A stretch of 64,000 bases of DNA. Source: CBDIDH01 sp965277595. Its GTDB lineage: Bacteria > Planctomycetota > Planctomycetia > Isosphaerales > Isosphaeraceae. Shown here piece after piece: positions 24,365 through 32,919 of the stretch (within the stretch, counting starts at the first letter, position 1; every line of letters begins with the position of its first letter). A program made the translations under genes and the position numbers. The stretch spans positions 4,898,001 through 4,962,000 of the forward strand of contig CBDIDH010000002.1 of assembly GCA_965277595.1 (NCBI GenBank). Reading direction: 5' to 3'. The notes below the pieces were generated by a model, which was given only the letters and a program-made list of their open reading frames with translations, was not told the origin of the DNA and made no database searches.

Positions 24365-25002
24365 AAGGTTTCATCCGGGACGGCGGTATGGTCGCCACCA
24401 CTCTGGACCCCGCTATGAGTATGGGAATCGTAGATGGTTCGGAAATGGGCCATGCTGCTTCCCGTTCCGTTGTCCTGGTCTGTGATGTCGCCTGTCGCTT
24501 TGATGTTGCCGGTCACGTTGAGGTTTCCCGTCAGATTGAAGTTCGGCGCGGTCACGTTGACCGCCGTCGAGCAGCTGATATTCATGGTAGGCGTCGTCAC
24601 GTCAATCTCGGTGTGCCCGTTGAGCAGTACCTTGCCGCCGGAGAATTTGAAGGAGTTGCCCAGCTTGTCAACCAGCCAGAACTCGCCAGCAGGCACATTC
24701 AGCGGCCTGAACTGGTCTCCGAATGCCCGGAGCGCGATGTACGGTGCCTGCTTGCCGCCTTCCTGATATTGGATCTCGACCTCGTCGCCAGGCGACGGAG
24801 GGCAGAATATTCCCCACCCATTACCTGACCAGGGTGTGCGAATTGGCAGCCAGCCTGATTCATGCCCCTCGGGCTGGATAAGCACCTTGGCAGAGTAATT
24901 GTTCGGGTCATAAGACGAGACGACTCCGCACCTCGGCATCGACAATGTAGACATCACCCTCGCGACTTCGCGGCGGATGAGGTTCAGCATCCTGTCCATC
25001 AT
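24361..25002 (-). CDS. Baseplate spike protein V-like
   Basis: 213 residues with an OB-fold N-terminus (VSSYDPNNYSAKVLIQPEGH, then GIFCPPSPGDEVEIQYQEGG), a repeat-rich beta-helix stem (NISCSTAVNVTAPNFNLTGN, NLNVTGNIKATGDI) and a histidine-containing end (SHTHSGVQSGGDHT) like the iron-binding tip of P2 gpV/Mu gp45 spikes. Overlaps both neighbours by 4 nt. Confidence 0.9.
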   Translation of the reverse strand: MMDRMLNLIRREVARVMSTLSMPRCGVVSSYDPNNYSAKVLIQPEGHESGWLPIRTPWSGNGWGIFCPPSPGDEVEIQYQEGGKQAPYIALRAFGDQFRPLNVPAGEFWLVDKLGNSFKFSGGKVLLNGHTEIDVTTPTMNISCSTAVNVTAPNFNLTGNLNVTGNIKATGDITDQDNGTGSSMAHFRTIYDSHTHSGVQSGGDHTAVPDETL

Positions 25003-26123
25003 ACTGCCACCGTGCTTTCCGTTGCGTGATTCTTCGCCCTGAGTTCCATCCTGTATCCTTCACTCATAGACAGTCTGCGCACGACCGTGTCCGGGTAGTA
25101 GTTCTGGTCCCAACTTGTGCCGGTGCCGACGAGTTGAACCATCGCCCGCGTGATCAGAGCGTTGTCGCCTGGCATGCTGGCAGTGAGCACCATTTCGTGC
25201 AAAGTTAGGTCGTAGAGTATGCTGTTCGCCAGCTTCTGTGCTTGATCGCTGGTTAAATTGGGTCGGATGTAGGTGTATAGCTGCGATTTCGCCTTGCTTC
25301 CGTTCGAGCGCTGGCCTGCAAGCGCCCCGGTGCGTTTGGCGTGGACGGTAAATGCCCGCTGCTGCTTCTGGTTCCAGCTCCTGACTGCCACGTCGATGTC
25401 CTTCGCCAACGTTTCCGAGCGTTTTAGCTTGATATCCGCCGCATTCGAGGCATAGGTGCCGTCGCCCGGTTCGGACCAGAGCAAGAGGTAAGGTGGATTC
25501 GTCGTAACTGGCGGGGGCTGGAAATAAAGCGTCGTGCCCGATACCCAGACGTCGAAGCCCTCTTGCTTGGCTAGGTAAACGAGCAGGTCCCACTCGGTTT
25601 GCTCCTGCGTCACGAAGGTGTGGTCGATCTCGTAATAATCGCCGGCTAGCGTGGAGGTGGCGGTCACGGTCGAGTCTAGGCCGCGCCGAATCGCTAGGGT
25701 TTGCGCTATCTGGCTGGCGGTCTGGTTCTGGAATTTCTCTGCGGTCTTGTTGTCAATAAACGCGGCGGACAGGTCGCGGCCGGTGAGGGTCAAAGTCCGC
25801 TGGCATGGATCATAGTCGATGTCGTCCACCTGGCCGAGGATGAGCGGTGGGGGTGTCTCCCCGTTGAGGGAGATCCCTACGGATACCTGATCGTTGGCCG
25901 ATGCCGACCAGTAGGAAGGGTTAAAAGCCGCAGGCAGGCCGCCGACGGCCAGCTCGATGCGGTAGGAGTCCGCCGTGAAGTGAGTGGCGTTGGTGACTTC
26001 GACCGAAATGATGGCTTGGGCCGGGAGAGGGCTGCCGTTTATCGAAACCGACGGGCGTGGCGAGCGGGTGATACCGCCGGGATTCGGGCTGTTGAGGCTC
26101 GTCAGCCCGTCAACTAGCGACAT
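24999..26123 (-). CDS. Tail hub protein, late control gene D-like
   Basis: 374 residues from the ATG at 26123 (MSLVDGLTS), the likely start; an in-frame start at 26150 adds nine residues inside the LysM gene. Features of the gpD/gp44 hub family: PRPSVSINGSPLPAQAIIS, LILGQVDDIDYDPCQRTLTL, GRDLSAAFIDNKTAEKFQNQ, WDLLVYLAKQEGFDVWVSGT. In P2/Mu this trimer caps the tube above the spike. Position between X and V is canonical. Confidence 0.88.
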   Translation of the reverse strand: MSLVDGLTSLNSPNPGGITRSPRPSVSINGSPLPAQAIISVEVTNATHFTADSYRIELAVGGLPAAFNPSYWSASANDQVSVGISLNGETPPPLILGQVDDIDYDPCQRTLTLTGRDLSAAFIDNKTAEKFQNQTASQIAQTLAIRRGLDSTVTATSTLAGDYYEIDHTFVTQEQTEWDLLVYLAKQEGFDVWVSGTTLYFQPPPVTTNPPYLLLWSEPGDGTYASNAADIKLKRSETLAKDIDVAVRSWNQKQQRAFTVHAKRTGALAGQRSNGSKAKSQLYTYIRPNLTSDQAQKLANSILYDLTLHEMVLTASMPGDNALITRAMVQLVGTGTSWDQNYYPDTVVRRLSMSEGYRMELRAKNHATESTVAV

Positions 26124-26298
26124 AGATCCCGCCGCCCGCGTTCGTGTCAACCTGCGGCAATTGAAGCGTGACGATCCCGTTGATAACGGGGTCGGTCAGG
26201 CCGTTGACCTCTGCGATCCGGTTCCACTGGGTAGCATCACCTAAATATTGCAAAGCGAGCTGGTAGAGATTGCCCCCGGCTACGGTGATGGTTTTCAT
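26110..26298 (-). CDS. LysM-type tail protein X
   Basis: 62 residues with a LysM-like fold (GGNLYQLALQYLGDATQWNR, IAEVNGLTDPVINGIVTLQL). Small LysM proteins of this kind (P2 gpX type) lie between the U-like and D-like genes. Overlaps the D-like gene by 14 nt with the preferred start. Confidence 0.88.
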   Translation of the reverse strand: MKTITVAGGNLYQLALQYLGDATQWNRIAEVNGLTDPVINGIVTLQLPQVDTNAGGGIYVAS

Positions 26299-26299
26299 T

Positions 26300-27049
26300 C
26301 TAGGCCGCCAGGTTCTTCGTCATGCGTGTGAGCGTGCTTGATAGCTGGTAAAGCTGGCTCAACTGCCCCAAGCCGGAGGCTTGGGTGGTCAGGCTGCTAG
26401 CCATCGCCGCCGGATCGCCGCCTGTGGCGACCGGAGTGGCCGCTGAGAGCGTTCCTGTGGTCGCGGTGATGGTTGCCCCCACGATTTGTCCTGCCGCAGC
26501 TAAGGAGCCTGCAACCTGCATCAGGGACGAGGCGGGAGCATTCTTGATCGTCGTGACCGTCGATAGAGCCTGTTGCGTGGTTGCTATCGCCGTGGCAATC
26601 GTGGCGACTCCAAGCGAATTGCTCAGGCCCAGGGCCGATCCGAGGTCGGAGCCTATGATCGCGTCGATACCCGGAATCCCGGTCAGGACGGGTGCCGATT
26701 GGTCGGCCACCACGGTGCAGGTGACGGAATAGGGGATTTCAAAGGGCTGCTGGTATTGGGCCTCGAACGACTTGACGATGACCTGATAGCGGTAGGTGCT
26801 CCATTGGAGCAGGAATTGCTTGCCACCGATGCGGTAGCTGTCGAGCAGGCGGGCGCGGGCTTCTGCGTTGCCGGAACGGAAGCGGCCTGACCATGTGATG
26901 TCGCGGTGATCGGCCCCCATCGCGTCTATGACGCGGGCACCTCCGGGGAGTTTGTGGACGACCAAGGCTTGCTCGCCACCGATGGCGATATTGTCCGGCA
27001 CCTCGAAGTCCTGGAAAATGATGCCGCCGAGCGTGAGGAGAACGGTCAT
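26300..27049 (-). CDS. Tail/DNA circulation N-domain protein (U-like)
   Basis: 249 residues. First 120 residues match the baseplate-hub adaptor/DNA-circulation N-domain type (FEVPDNIAIGGEQALVVHKL, then GADHRDITWSGRFRSGNAEA, RARLLDSYRIGGKQFLLQWS). The C-terminal half is Ala/Thr-rich helical. It follows the tape measure gene with a one-base overlap. Confidence 0.78.
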   Translation of the reverse strand: MTVLLTLGGIIFQDFEVPDNIAIGGEQALVVHKLPGGARVIDAMGADHRDITWSGRFRSGNAEARARLLDSYRIGGKQFLLQWSTYRYQVIVKSFEAQYQQPFEIPYSVTCTVVADQSAPVLTGIPGIDAIIGSDLGSALGLSNSLGVATIATAIATTQQALSTVTTIKNAPASSLMQVAGSLAAAGQIVGATITATTGTLSAATPVATGGDPAAMASSLTTQASGLGQLSQLYQLSSTLTRMTKNLAA

Positions 27050-28866
27050 TACCAGCCCCCTGAGAAGCCGGGCTGCGTGAAAGACTGGCGGGCGTCGAAT
27101 CCGCTGCCGGATGTGGCGGGGCCGCTCATTTTCCCAGTCATTCGGTTCACGACGCTCTGCGTATTGCGTTCGGGGTCGATATAGTTATTGATGATGACGT
27201 TGCCGTGGTTACTGGACGAAGGTGCCCAAGATCTGTTGCCTCCGCTCTTACCGCCCTTTAGCCATCCTCCGATGGCCTCGCCACCACGTTCCGCTGCATT
27301 GAATGGGTTGTATTTGTCCGCCCATGTGCCGCTAATGTATTTCCCAATTTCACTCGAATGGTCTAATGCAACTACTAAGGCCACCAACCCGCTCAGCGCC
27401 CCCGCGAAAACAGAAAGCCCTGTGGCTGCCGCGGCAAGAGGCACCCCGGTGATGGCGGTCAACGCAGGGCCGATCAGCTTGAGTGCCGCACCTGCTATCA
27501 TCAATCCACCTCCAAGCGTCGCCGTTAAGGAGAGGGCCGTAGCGATTCCTCCAAGCGCCATTGCTGCGTATGGATGAGCGGCGAGGGAATCCGAAAGCAA
27601 ATTAATTGCCGTTGTTAAACCGAGAAGCGCTTTCGTTGCAATGATCGTAGGGGCACCACCGATGGCCGTCCCGAATCGTTTCTGAGCTTCCGCAAAAGCG
27701 TCTTGCGCTCCCTGAGGCGTTTGAGCGGCCATGGCAATGAGTTGGTCTGAGTTCATGGCCCCCATGTCCATGGCGATATTCTTGCCGATCTTGCCCTTTA
27801 TCGTTTGGATGTGGTTGAGGCCGAATAATGCCCCACCCGTCCTGCCCATGACCTGGCTGATGGCGGTCTCAATCTGATCTTCGTTGTAACCGGCCTTCTG
27901 CAATGCGGGGACGAGAGTCCCTTCGACCCATTGATAGGGGTCATTAATGTAGCTTTGAGTTCCCTTCAGATATCCGGCCTGAACCTTTGTAATTTTTCCG
28001 GTAAGTTTATTGTGCTCGATTTTGCTGTCATCTACCAATCCGAGCTTGTCCAACAATTCTAAGTAAGCTTTTCCTCCGGGACCGCCCGCACCGCTTCCGA
28101 GCACCATCCGGTTGTATGCCGTCATCAAACCCGTGCCGACGCGGCTACCTCCCATTTCCTGGATCAGCGGTTCGTTTTCGTAATAAAATGCGCTATCCGC
28201 CATCTTTAAGGCCGCGATACCCCCGGTTTGCATCAGGTTTTGATACTGACGCGGAAGCACAAGAAATCCGGAGCCAGCCATGACCCTCTGCATGTAATCG
28301 ACGTTACCCTTCATGGCGTCGGTCGATTCAAAGCCGCCGCGCCGCTCGATGACCTTCGCCATGCTCATGCGTTGCGCGTCGTCAAAGGCGGCGGCTTTGT
28401 CTCCTCCAACTGCCTTGTTCGCGTATTCTACCTGGGCGATGAGCGGTGCGAGCATTTTCGCCTTGCGATAATTATCCTCACCCTTCCCGAACACCGTTTC
28501 AAGGTCGCGCAGGGTGCCCATCAGCTTTGTTGAAGATACCCCGAACACGTTGGTGCCACGCGCGAACTTATCCGCGTCCTCGTTGACGATATCTCCCAAA
28601 TTGAATGCCTTAAACTGGGCGAAAACCTTTTCGTATTCCTTCGATGCCTCATATGCTTTTTTCAGAAGGTGGATACCGAATAGACCTGACGCACCGACCA
28701 TGGCGCCTGCCAAACCGAGTTGGGCCGCATTCAGGCCCCTCAAGGTGACGATAAGCTTGCCGGCTGATTTGTCCGTCTTAGCAAAGTCCGATGCGATAAC
28801 CGCGAGCACGCTGCTGACCTTATTGGTCACGCTCAAGGTTGTCGCTACTTTGTATGCCTCAAACAT
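27049..28866 (-). CDS. Tail tape measure protein
   Basis: 605 residues, helical, with hydrophobic stretches typical of tape measure proteins (LRGLNAAQLGLAGAMVGASG, and LSLTATLGGGLMIAGAALKL, VPLAAAATGLSVFAGALSGL). It is the longest gene between the tail chaperone and the U-like gene, as expected. At about 1.5 angstrom per residue the length would imply a tail near 90 nm (inference). Contains a TP901-type core, by pattern. Confidence 0.88.
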   Translation of the reverse strand: MFEAYKVATTLSVTNKVSSVLAVIASDFAKTDKSAGKLIVTLRGLNAAQLGLAGAMVGASGLFGIHLLKKAYEASKEYEKVFAQFKAFNLGDIVNEDADKFARGTNVFGVSSTKLMGTLRDLETVFGKGEDNYRKAKMLAPLIAQVEYANKAVGGDKAAAFDDAQRMSMAKVIERRGGFESTDAMKGNVDYMQRVMAGSGFLVLPRQYQNLMQTGGIAALKMADSAFYYENEPLIQEMGGSRVGTGLMTAYNRMVLGSGAGGPGGKAYLELLDKLGLVDDSKIEHNKLTGKITKVQAGYLKGTQSYINDPYQWVEGTLVPALQKAGYNEDQIETAISQVMGRTGGALFGLNHIQTIKGKIGKNIAMDMGAMNSDQLIAMAAQTPQGAQDAFAEAQKRFGTAIGGAPTIIATKALLGLTTAINLLSDSLAAHPYAAMALGGIATALSLTATLGGGLMIAGAALKLIGPALTAITGVPLAAAATGLSVFAGALSGLVALVVALDHSSEIGKYISGTWADKYNPFNAAERGGEAIGGWLKGGKSGGNRSWAPSSSNHGNVIINNYIDPERNTQSVVNRMTGKMSGPATSGSGFDARQSFTQPGFSGGW

Positions 28867-28867
28867 T

Positions 28868-29356
28868 TTAATCCTCTATGAGCAGCGCATGATTGTGGAC
28901 TTTTTCGCCTATCAAAGCGGAATAGACCGCGGCACCCAGCGCTTGATTTATTTCAGGCAATTTTCTCGACATTGCACCGCCTAGGAATGAACGGGGTGGA
29001 ATATGCTCTGTCCCCAGCTCCTGCCAAACGGCCCTATCATCATTGGACCCTATTTGTGCCTCCAGCCCGTCTGTAGATATCGTGGTACCTATGCTATCAC
29101 GCATTTCGCCTGTGCGCAGCAGCGGCTCGTCCTCGGCGTAGCCCTGCTTGACGCGGTCGGCCTTGGTCGATTCCGCCAGCTCTGGCCAAGCAATGAACGG
29201 GCCTGTCTGCTCCTGATAGGTTCCTAACTCGGCCTTGGCTTCTTTCTCCACCAGCTTGGCGCAATGGCTTACGGCCTTGCGGACTAGCAGTTCTTCGACG
29301 GCTGCGATTTTGAGCAGATGCTCGCTGAAAGCTGCGAGACTGTGGAATTCCTTCAT
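28868..29356 (-). CDS. Mu gpG / HK97 gp10-like virion morphogenesis protein
   Basis: 162 residues. Hallmarks of the gp10/virion-morphogenesis group: LVRKAVSHCAKLVEKEAKAE, ELAESTKADRVKQGYAEDEP, LLRTGEMRDSIGTT, and AVWQELGTEHIPPRSFLGG. Such proteins act at tail completion. It starts at an ATG overlapping the frameshifted chaperone stop. Its position between chaperone and tape measure is unusual, as gp10 proteins commonly lie before the tube gene. Confidence 0.78.
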   Translation of the reverse strand: MKEFHSLAAFSEHLLKIAAVEELLVRKAVSHCAKLVEKEAKAELGTYQEQTGPFIAWPELAESTKADRVKQGYAEDEPLLRTGEMRDSIGTTISTDGLEAQIGSNDDRAVWQELGTEHIPPRSFLGGAMSRKLPEINQALGAAVYSALIGEKVHNHALLIED

Positions 29357-29900
29357 TTATTGTCTTTCTCCTCCCACTGCATTCTTTCCCACGAAAACCT
29401 CGACCCCTTCATCTCCCAAAAGATGATGCTATAAGCGGCCACGTCCTCGGGTGGAAGGCTAAACGCTACGTCGTAGGGCACCCCGTTATGGACCAGCCAG
29501 AGCCGGTCCTTTAAGCCGGGATGCCTTCCCCGTTTTTTATTTTCTCTTCGAGCGAGTCCGCATCCCCCGCAAAATGCTTGGTGATGCCCTCGATAACGGC
29601 TAGGAAGCCTTCGCGTCCGGCTCGCTGGATCAGCACCTCGGCCTGGAGCTTATTGCGCGGGATGCTGATCGGCTCGCCATCGATTTCCGCCAGATAGAGC
29701 AGCGGATTGAGCATCCCCATGTAGGTGGTGTTCGACGAAAGTTCCGAGCCGAGCGCTTCGATGATGCGGAACTCTTCGAGAAAAGGAAGCTGGCGCATTC
29801 CGAGCTTACGCCCTTTGGAGTCGGTGACGTAAACCAGTTGATTCGCCGCCTTAACAACCTTTTCGGAAGGCGTCTCGGTGTGTACGGTGACTTTTGGCAT
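29353..29900 (-). CDS. Tail assembly chaperone GT fusion made by -1 frameshifting
   Basis: A second product, 182 residues, is predicted when ribosomes slip -1 on the A AAA AAC heptamer after residue 123 of the upstream frame. The -1 frame then runs 59 codons (RGRHPGLKDRLWLVHNGVPY, DVAFSLPPEDVAAYSIIFWE) to a TGA overlapping the next ATG. That frame has no good start of its own and would otherwise leave an unexplained gap before the gp10-like gene. Lambda G/GT and P2 E/E' use the same device and position between tube and tape measure. Confidence 0.85.
29511..29900 (-). CDS. Tail assembly chaperone G (zero-frame product)
   Basis: 129 residues (MPKVTVHTETPSEKVVKAAN, then LPFLEEFRIIEALGSELSSN and AEIDGEPISIPRNKLQAEVL). 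Sits between the tail tube and tape measure genes. The sequence near its end encodes EEKIKNGEGIPA, where the slippery site lies. In related phages the short form and the frameshifted long form coat the tape measure before the tube assembles around it. Confidence 0.85.
   Translation of the reverse strand: MPKVTVHTETPSEKVVKAANQLVYVTDSKGRKLGMRQLPFLEEFRIIEALGSELSSNTTYMGMLNPLLYLAEIDGEPISIPRNKLQAEVLIQRAGREGFLAVIEGITKHFAGDADSLEEKIKNGEGIPA
29532..29538 (-). promoter_or_regulatory. Programmed -1 ribosomal frameshift heptamer
   Basis: AAAAAAC in the frame A AAA AAC, a canonical X XXY YYZ slippery heptamer, seven codons before the zero-frame stop. Downstream a CGGG/CCCG hairpin begins almost at once, and a second GGACC/GGTCC inverted repeat with a 10-nt loop lies about 22 nt beyond; either may act as stimulator. 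Confidence 0.85.
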
Positions 29901-29918
29901 ATATTATACTTTCTGTAA

Positions 29919-30347
29919 TTATACCTGATACCGGCGGGAACACATTGCGCTTACTGAGATCGGAATCAGGCTATCGCCCTTCCAGTCGCCTGCGCTGTCG
30001 TATTTAAGGATGACGTTCGTATAGCGGAAGCTGGTGATCGAGCCGTCCTTCTCAACGATGCTCTCGAAAATGGTCCCGCCCTGCTGGTTAACGCCGTTAA
30101 AATAGTCCGCTTCACGCTGGGCGAAGTAGATGTCCACGTTGGGGTCGGTGCGGTCGAACTTCATATCGATCTGCCAGCCGTCGGGGATGACGCCGTGGCT
30201 GGTGATTCCGTCGAGACCTTTGTGTTTCAGGTCGGTGAATACCGGCTTGACCGAGTAATCGGTTTTGCCGTTCAGGGTCAGCGTTCCTGTGGGCGTTACC
30301 ACGGAATAGCTGATATCCTTGCCGATTGAGTATGAATTAACTGGCAT
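29919..30347 (-). CDS. Tail tube protein
   Basis: 142 residues directly after the sheath gene. Tube-like features: GKDISYSVVTPTGTLTLNGK, VIPDGWQIDMKFDRTDPNVD, and ending SLIPISVSAMCSRRYQV. Size and order (sheath, tube, chaperone, tape measure) are those of small contractile tails. Confidence 0.87.
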   Translation of the reverse strand: MPVNSYSIGKDISYSVVTPTGTLTLNGKTDYSVKPVFTDLKHKGLDGITSHGVIPDGWQIDMKFDRTDPNVDIYFAQREADYFNGVNQQGGTIFESIVEKDGSITSFRYTNVILKYDSAGDWKGDSLIPISVSAMCSRRYQV

Positions 30348-30358
30348 TGATTATCTCC

Positions 30359-31894
30359 TTATTGGAATGCTGGGGTGGGAGTATTGCTTGCAATAACAAC
30401 GGTTTGTCCCCCTTCAAGATTTATGAGGAAGTACTTCGTTATTGAAAGATAGACCACTTTAATATCCGCCTGCATGTAGCCAAGCGACACGCGGCTCTGT
30501 GGGTTGTTCGTCGCGTCGAGGATAACCTTCCATGCCTGGATCATTTTCTGCTGGAACATGTTCTGGAGGAAGTTATCGAGGGTTGCTCTTGCCGACTGCT
30601 GGACGGTTGGTGATTGCACCTGGCCGATATACAGCCCCATGCCCGCGTTGATCGTCGCGGCGATGTAATTGGTTAGTCGAGGGTAATTGTCGCCATTGAC
30701 CGCCGCATTGCTCGATGAATTGAGTCCCAACCTCGCGCTGAAATAGCCGCCTCCCGGCGAAGGATTCGCGATGACTTCGCCGCGTGCCGCCGCGATAGCT
30801 TGCAACTCGGCACCGCTATATTGCTGCTTGGCGAAGGATTTCTGGGTGGCGATGATGCCGGACAACTGTTTGTTGAGCGAGGATTGCTCCGGCGAGAGGG
30901 CCGCGAGTTTGCCGGCAATGAAGCCCTGGGGCGAGACGAGGCGGGTGATACCGCCGTTCACGGTGTCGTTGATGTAACACCAGTCGCCGAATATCGGCTT
31001 CATGCTATAGCTATCGATGCCTGCGGTGGAAACCTCCGTGGCGAAGCCCGAGATCGTATCGCCCGCCGGAGTCGTTGTGACCATGTAAGCGCCCTCGGAG
31101 AGGCCGTAGGCACTCTGAAGGGTCCATTGGGTCGTGTCGTCTGCGTCGGCCAGCATGACGACGCTGGCTCCCGTTCCACGCAGGGCGTACATGCCTTTGC
31201 GGGGAGTTGTGTCAACACCAACTAGAACCGACGAGGTGATGGTTGTCGTGCCGTCGGTGCCGCCCGAAAGGGTGACCGTCGATGGATTGGTCGGCGCGGT
31301 GGTGCCGGAGCCGAGCGTAGCGACGATGAGCTGCGAGGGGCCGCGTAACCCGCTGAGTCCGTTATTGATCGCGTTGGCCATGTTGGCGTAGAGCGTGTTG
31401 CCCGTGCCGCCAATATTGTCGAAGACCTCGGAGAGCTGGCCGGGCAGGTTAACCGTGAGCTTGTAAGTCGGGGTACCGCTCGTGCTGTTGGTGCCGGTGC
31501 CGACCGTCACGGTGAGCGAGTTGCCGAGAGTACCGGTGTACTTTCCCGTGAAGGTGACGCCGATGCCCGTGCCTAGTGTGCCGGAGGCTGCCGCGTCCGT
31601 TCCGTCGGTGACCCGAACGGCCCGGAAGTTCGATGCGCCCTGGAGGGAAGCGGTATAAACAGCCGTTCCGAGGTCGAATTTGCGGGGCTGCATCGCGCCG
31701 AACTGAAGGGCGCAGTCGCTTGGTCCACTCACGATGGCAGGGCTGTTGACCGGCCCCCAGTTCGCGGTTCCCACGACGCCCAATATGTTGGTCGGCACGC
31801 CGTTCAGTTGCGGCTGCGGCGCCACAATCTGGACGTATAAATCTGGGACTTGAAGTGCCGTTGTATTAATGGAACCTTGCTGGACAATTGGCAT
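30359..31894 (-). CDS. Contractile tail sheath protein
   Basis: 511 residues. N-terminal VPDLYVQIVAPQPQLNGVPT and TNILGVVGTANWGPVNSPAI are typical sheath motifs. The variable middle is Gly/Thr-rich. The conserved C-terminal domain has NYPRLTNYIAATINAGMGLY, ARATLDNFLQNMFQQKMIQA and VYLSITKYFLINLEGG. This gene makes the tail type certain (myovirus-like). AAAAAGGAG precedes the start. Confidence 0.95.
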   Translation of the reverse strand: MPIVQQGSINTTALQVPDLYVQIVAPQPQLNGVPTNILGVVGTANWGPVNSPAIVSGPSDCALQFGAMQPRKFDLGTAVYTASLQGASNFRAVRVTDGTDAAASGTLGTGIGVTFTGKYTGTLGNSLTVTVGTGTNSTSGTPTYKLTVNLPGQLSEVFDNIGGTGNTLYANMANAINNGLSGLRGPSQLIVATLGSGTTAPTNPSTVTLSGGTDGTTTITSSVLVGVDTTPRKGMYALRGTGASVVMLADADDTTQWTLQSAYGLSEGAYMVTTTPAGDTISGFATEVSTAGIDSYSMKPIFGDWCYINDTVNGGITRLVSPQGFIAGKLAALSPEQSSLNKQLSGIIATQKSFAKQQYSGAELQAIAAARGEVIANPSPGGGYFSARLGLNSSSNAAVNGDNYPRLTNYIAATINAGMGLYIGQVQSPTVQQSARATLDNFLQNMFQQKMIQAWKVILDATNNPQSRVSLGYMQADIKVVYLSITKYFLINLEGGQTVVIASNTPTPAFQ

Positions 31895-31897
31895 GGA

Positions 31898-32074
31898 TTA
31901 AGACTCCTTTTTGATGTTAGATTTTGGCGAATTTGCCAATGCAATTTTGTGGTCCGCTTGCACAACGTTGTGCACGTTGCCCCCTGCAAGGATTTCCTCA
32001 ACCGTATCCTCGTCCGTAATCCTGTCGCCGACTTGTTTGCCGCCGAATGGGTTAATCACTATCAGGGCTATCAT
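31898..32074 (-). CDS. 58-residue hypothetical protein before the sheath gene
   Basis: Small gene read directly: starts MIALIVINPFGGKQVGDRIT and continues DEDTVEEILAGGNVHNVVQA to a TAA 4 nt before the sheath ATG, with the sheath's AAGGAG inside its 3' end. Codon pattern and tight fit between genes support it. Small proteins of this type before sheath genes are common in P2/Mu-like operons; function unknown. Confidence 0.7.
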   Translation of the reverse strand: MIALIVINPFGGKQVGDRITDEDTVEEILAGGNVHNVVQADHKIALANSPKSNIKKES

Positions 32075-32082
32075 GTCGTTCC

Positions 32083-32919
32083 TCAGATATTGATTGTTGC
32101 TATGACCGGGGCGTTGCCGTCCTGTCCACCTGAAACCTCGATAATCTCGCTGACGACAGCAGCTGATGTCCGTGAGATCGTCGTGCCGTACTCGACGGAA
32201 TAGATAAGGGTTCGCTTGAAAAGCAGGGCTTTCTGCGGCACGTCATCCGTATGCGTTCGTTCGTAGCGTATCCGGCCGCCGCTGCCGTCCGGCAGATTGA
32301 TGAACGTCAGAGCCGCAAGCGCCGGGTCAATGCCTTTGGATACCGCATCGCGCACCAGCGGGTCATTGCACCAGATCGTGATGGCGAAGCTCTTCTTCTG
32401 CCGCCTCACTTCCTGGATGATCGTTCCGACCGAGCCGATGCGGGTTTCAAGGTTTGTCACTCCCGGTACGGTGATAACCGGGCCAGAACTGCTGGCCGAG
32501 GTGTCGGCGCTTATGACTGCCGCGAGTGCGGTTGCTATAGAAGTCGGGGTGTCGATCGCCTGAAGGGGGTAGACGTAGGCTTTTTTGTTGACCAACACCG
32601 CTGCGTTGAGCGGGCACGTCGGTGTCCCCGCCACGATGACGGTCTGTCCTGCCACGGTCATGCTGAGCTTGATAGGTGCTAAGGGCAATTCCTGCCATTC
32701 GGTCGGGTAGCGCGTCAGGTTCTGCTCAGGATCGAGCGGAAAGACCGTGACGTTGACGACCCCGGCTTTCAGGTCAGCATCGAGGTTGTGCCGTGCCGCC
32801 CATCCCCGGTAGATACGGCAGGGTTGGCCTCCCGCAGAGGCGGCTGCGGTGCCGTTGGGATAGATTGCTTGCGTGATCAGCGCTACGAGAGTCGATTCAA
32901 CGTCGCTCTGGTCGGCCAT
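32083..32919 (-). CDS. Tail terminator/completion-like protein
   Basis: 278 residues. The N-terminus (VESTLVALITQAIYPNGTAA, CRIYRGWAARHNLDADLKAG) and the C-terminus (FINLPDGSGGRIRYERTHTD, then LLFKRTLIYSVEYGTTI) resemble phage tail-completion proteins. Located just upstream of the sheath, where such proteins lie. Family not named with certainty. Confidence 0.6.
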   Translation of the reverse strand: MADQSDVESTLVALITQAIYPNGTAAASAGGQPCRIYRGWAARHNLDADLKAGVVNVTVFPLDPEQNLTRYPTEWQELPLAPIKLSMTVAGQTVIVAGTPTCPLNAAVLVNKKAYVYPLQAIDTPTSIATALAAVISADTSASSSGPVITVPGVTNLETRIGSVGTIIQEVRRQKKSFAITIWCNDPLVRDAVSKGIDPALAALTFINLPDGSGGRIRYERTHTDDVPQKALLFKRTLIYSVEYGTTISRTSAAVVSEIIEVSGGQDGNAPVIATINI

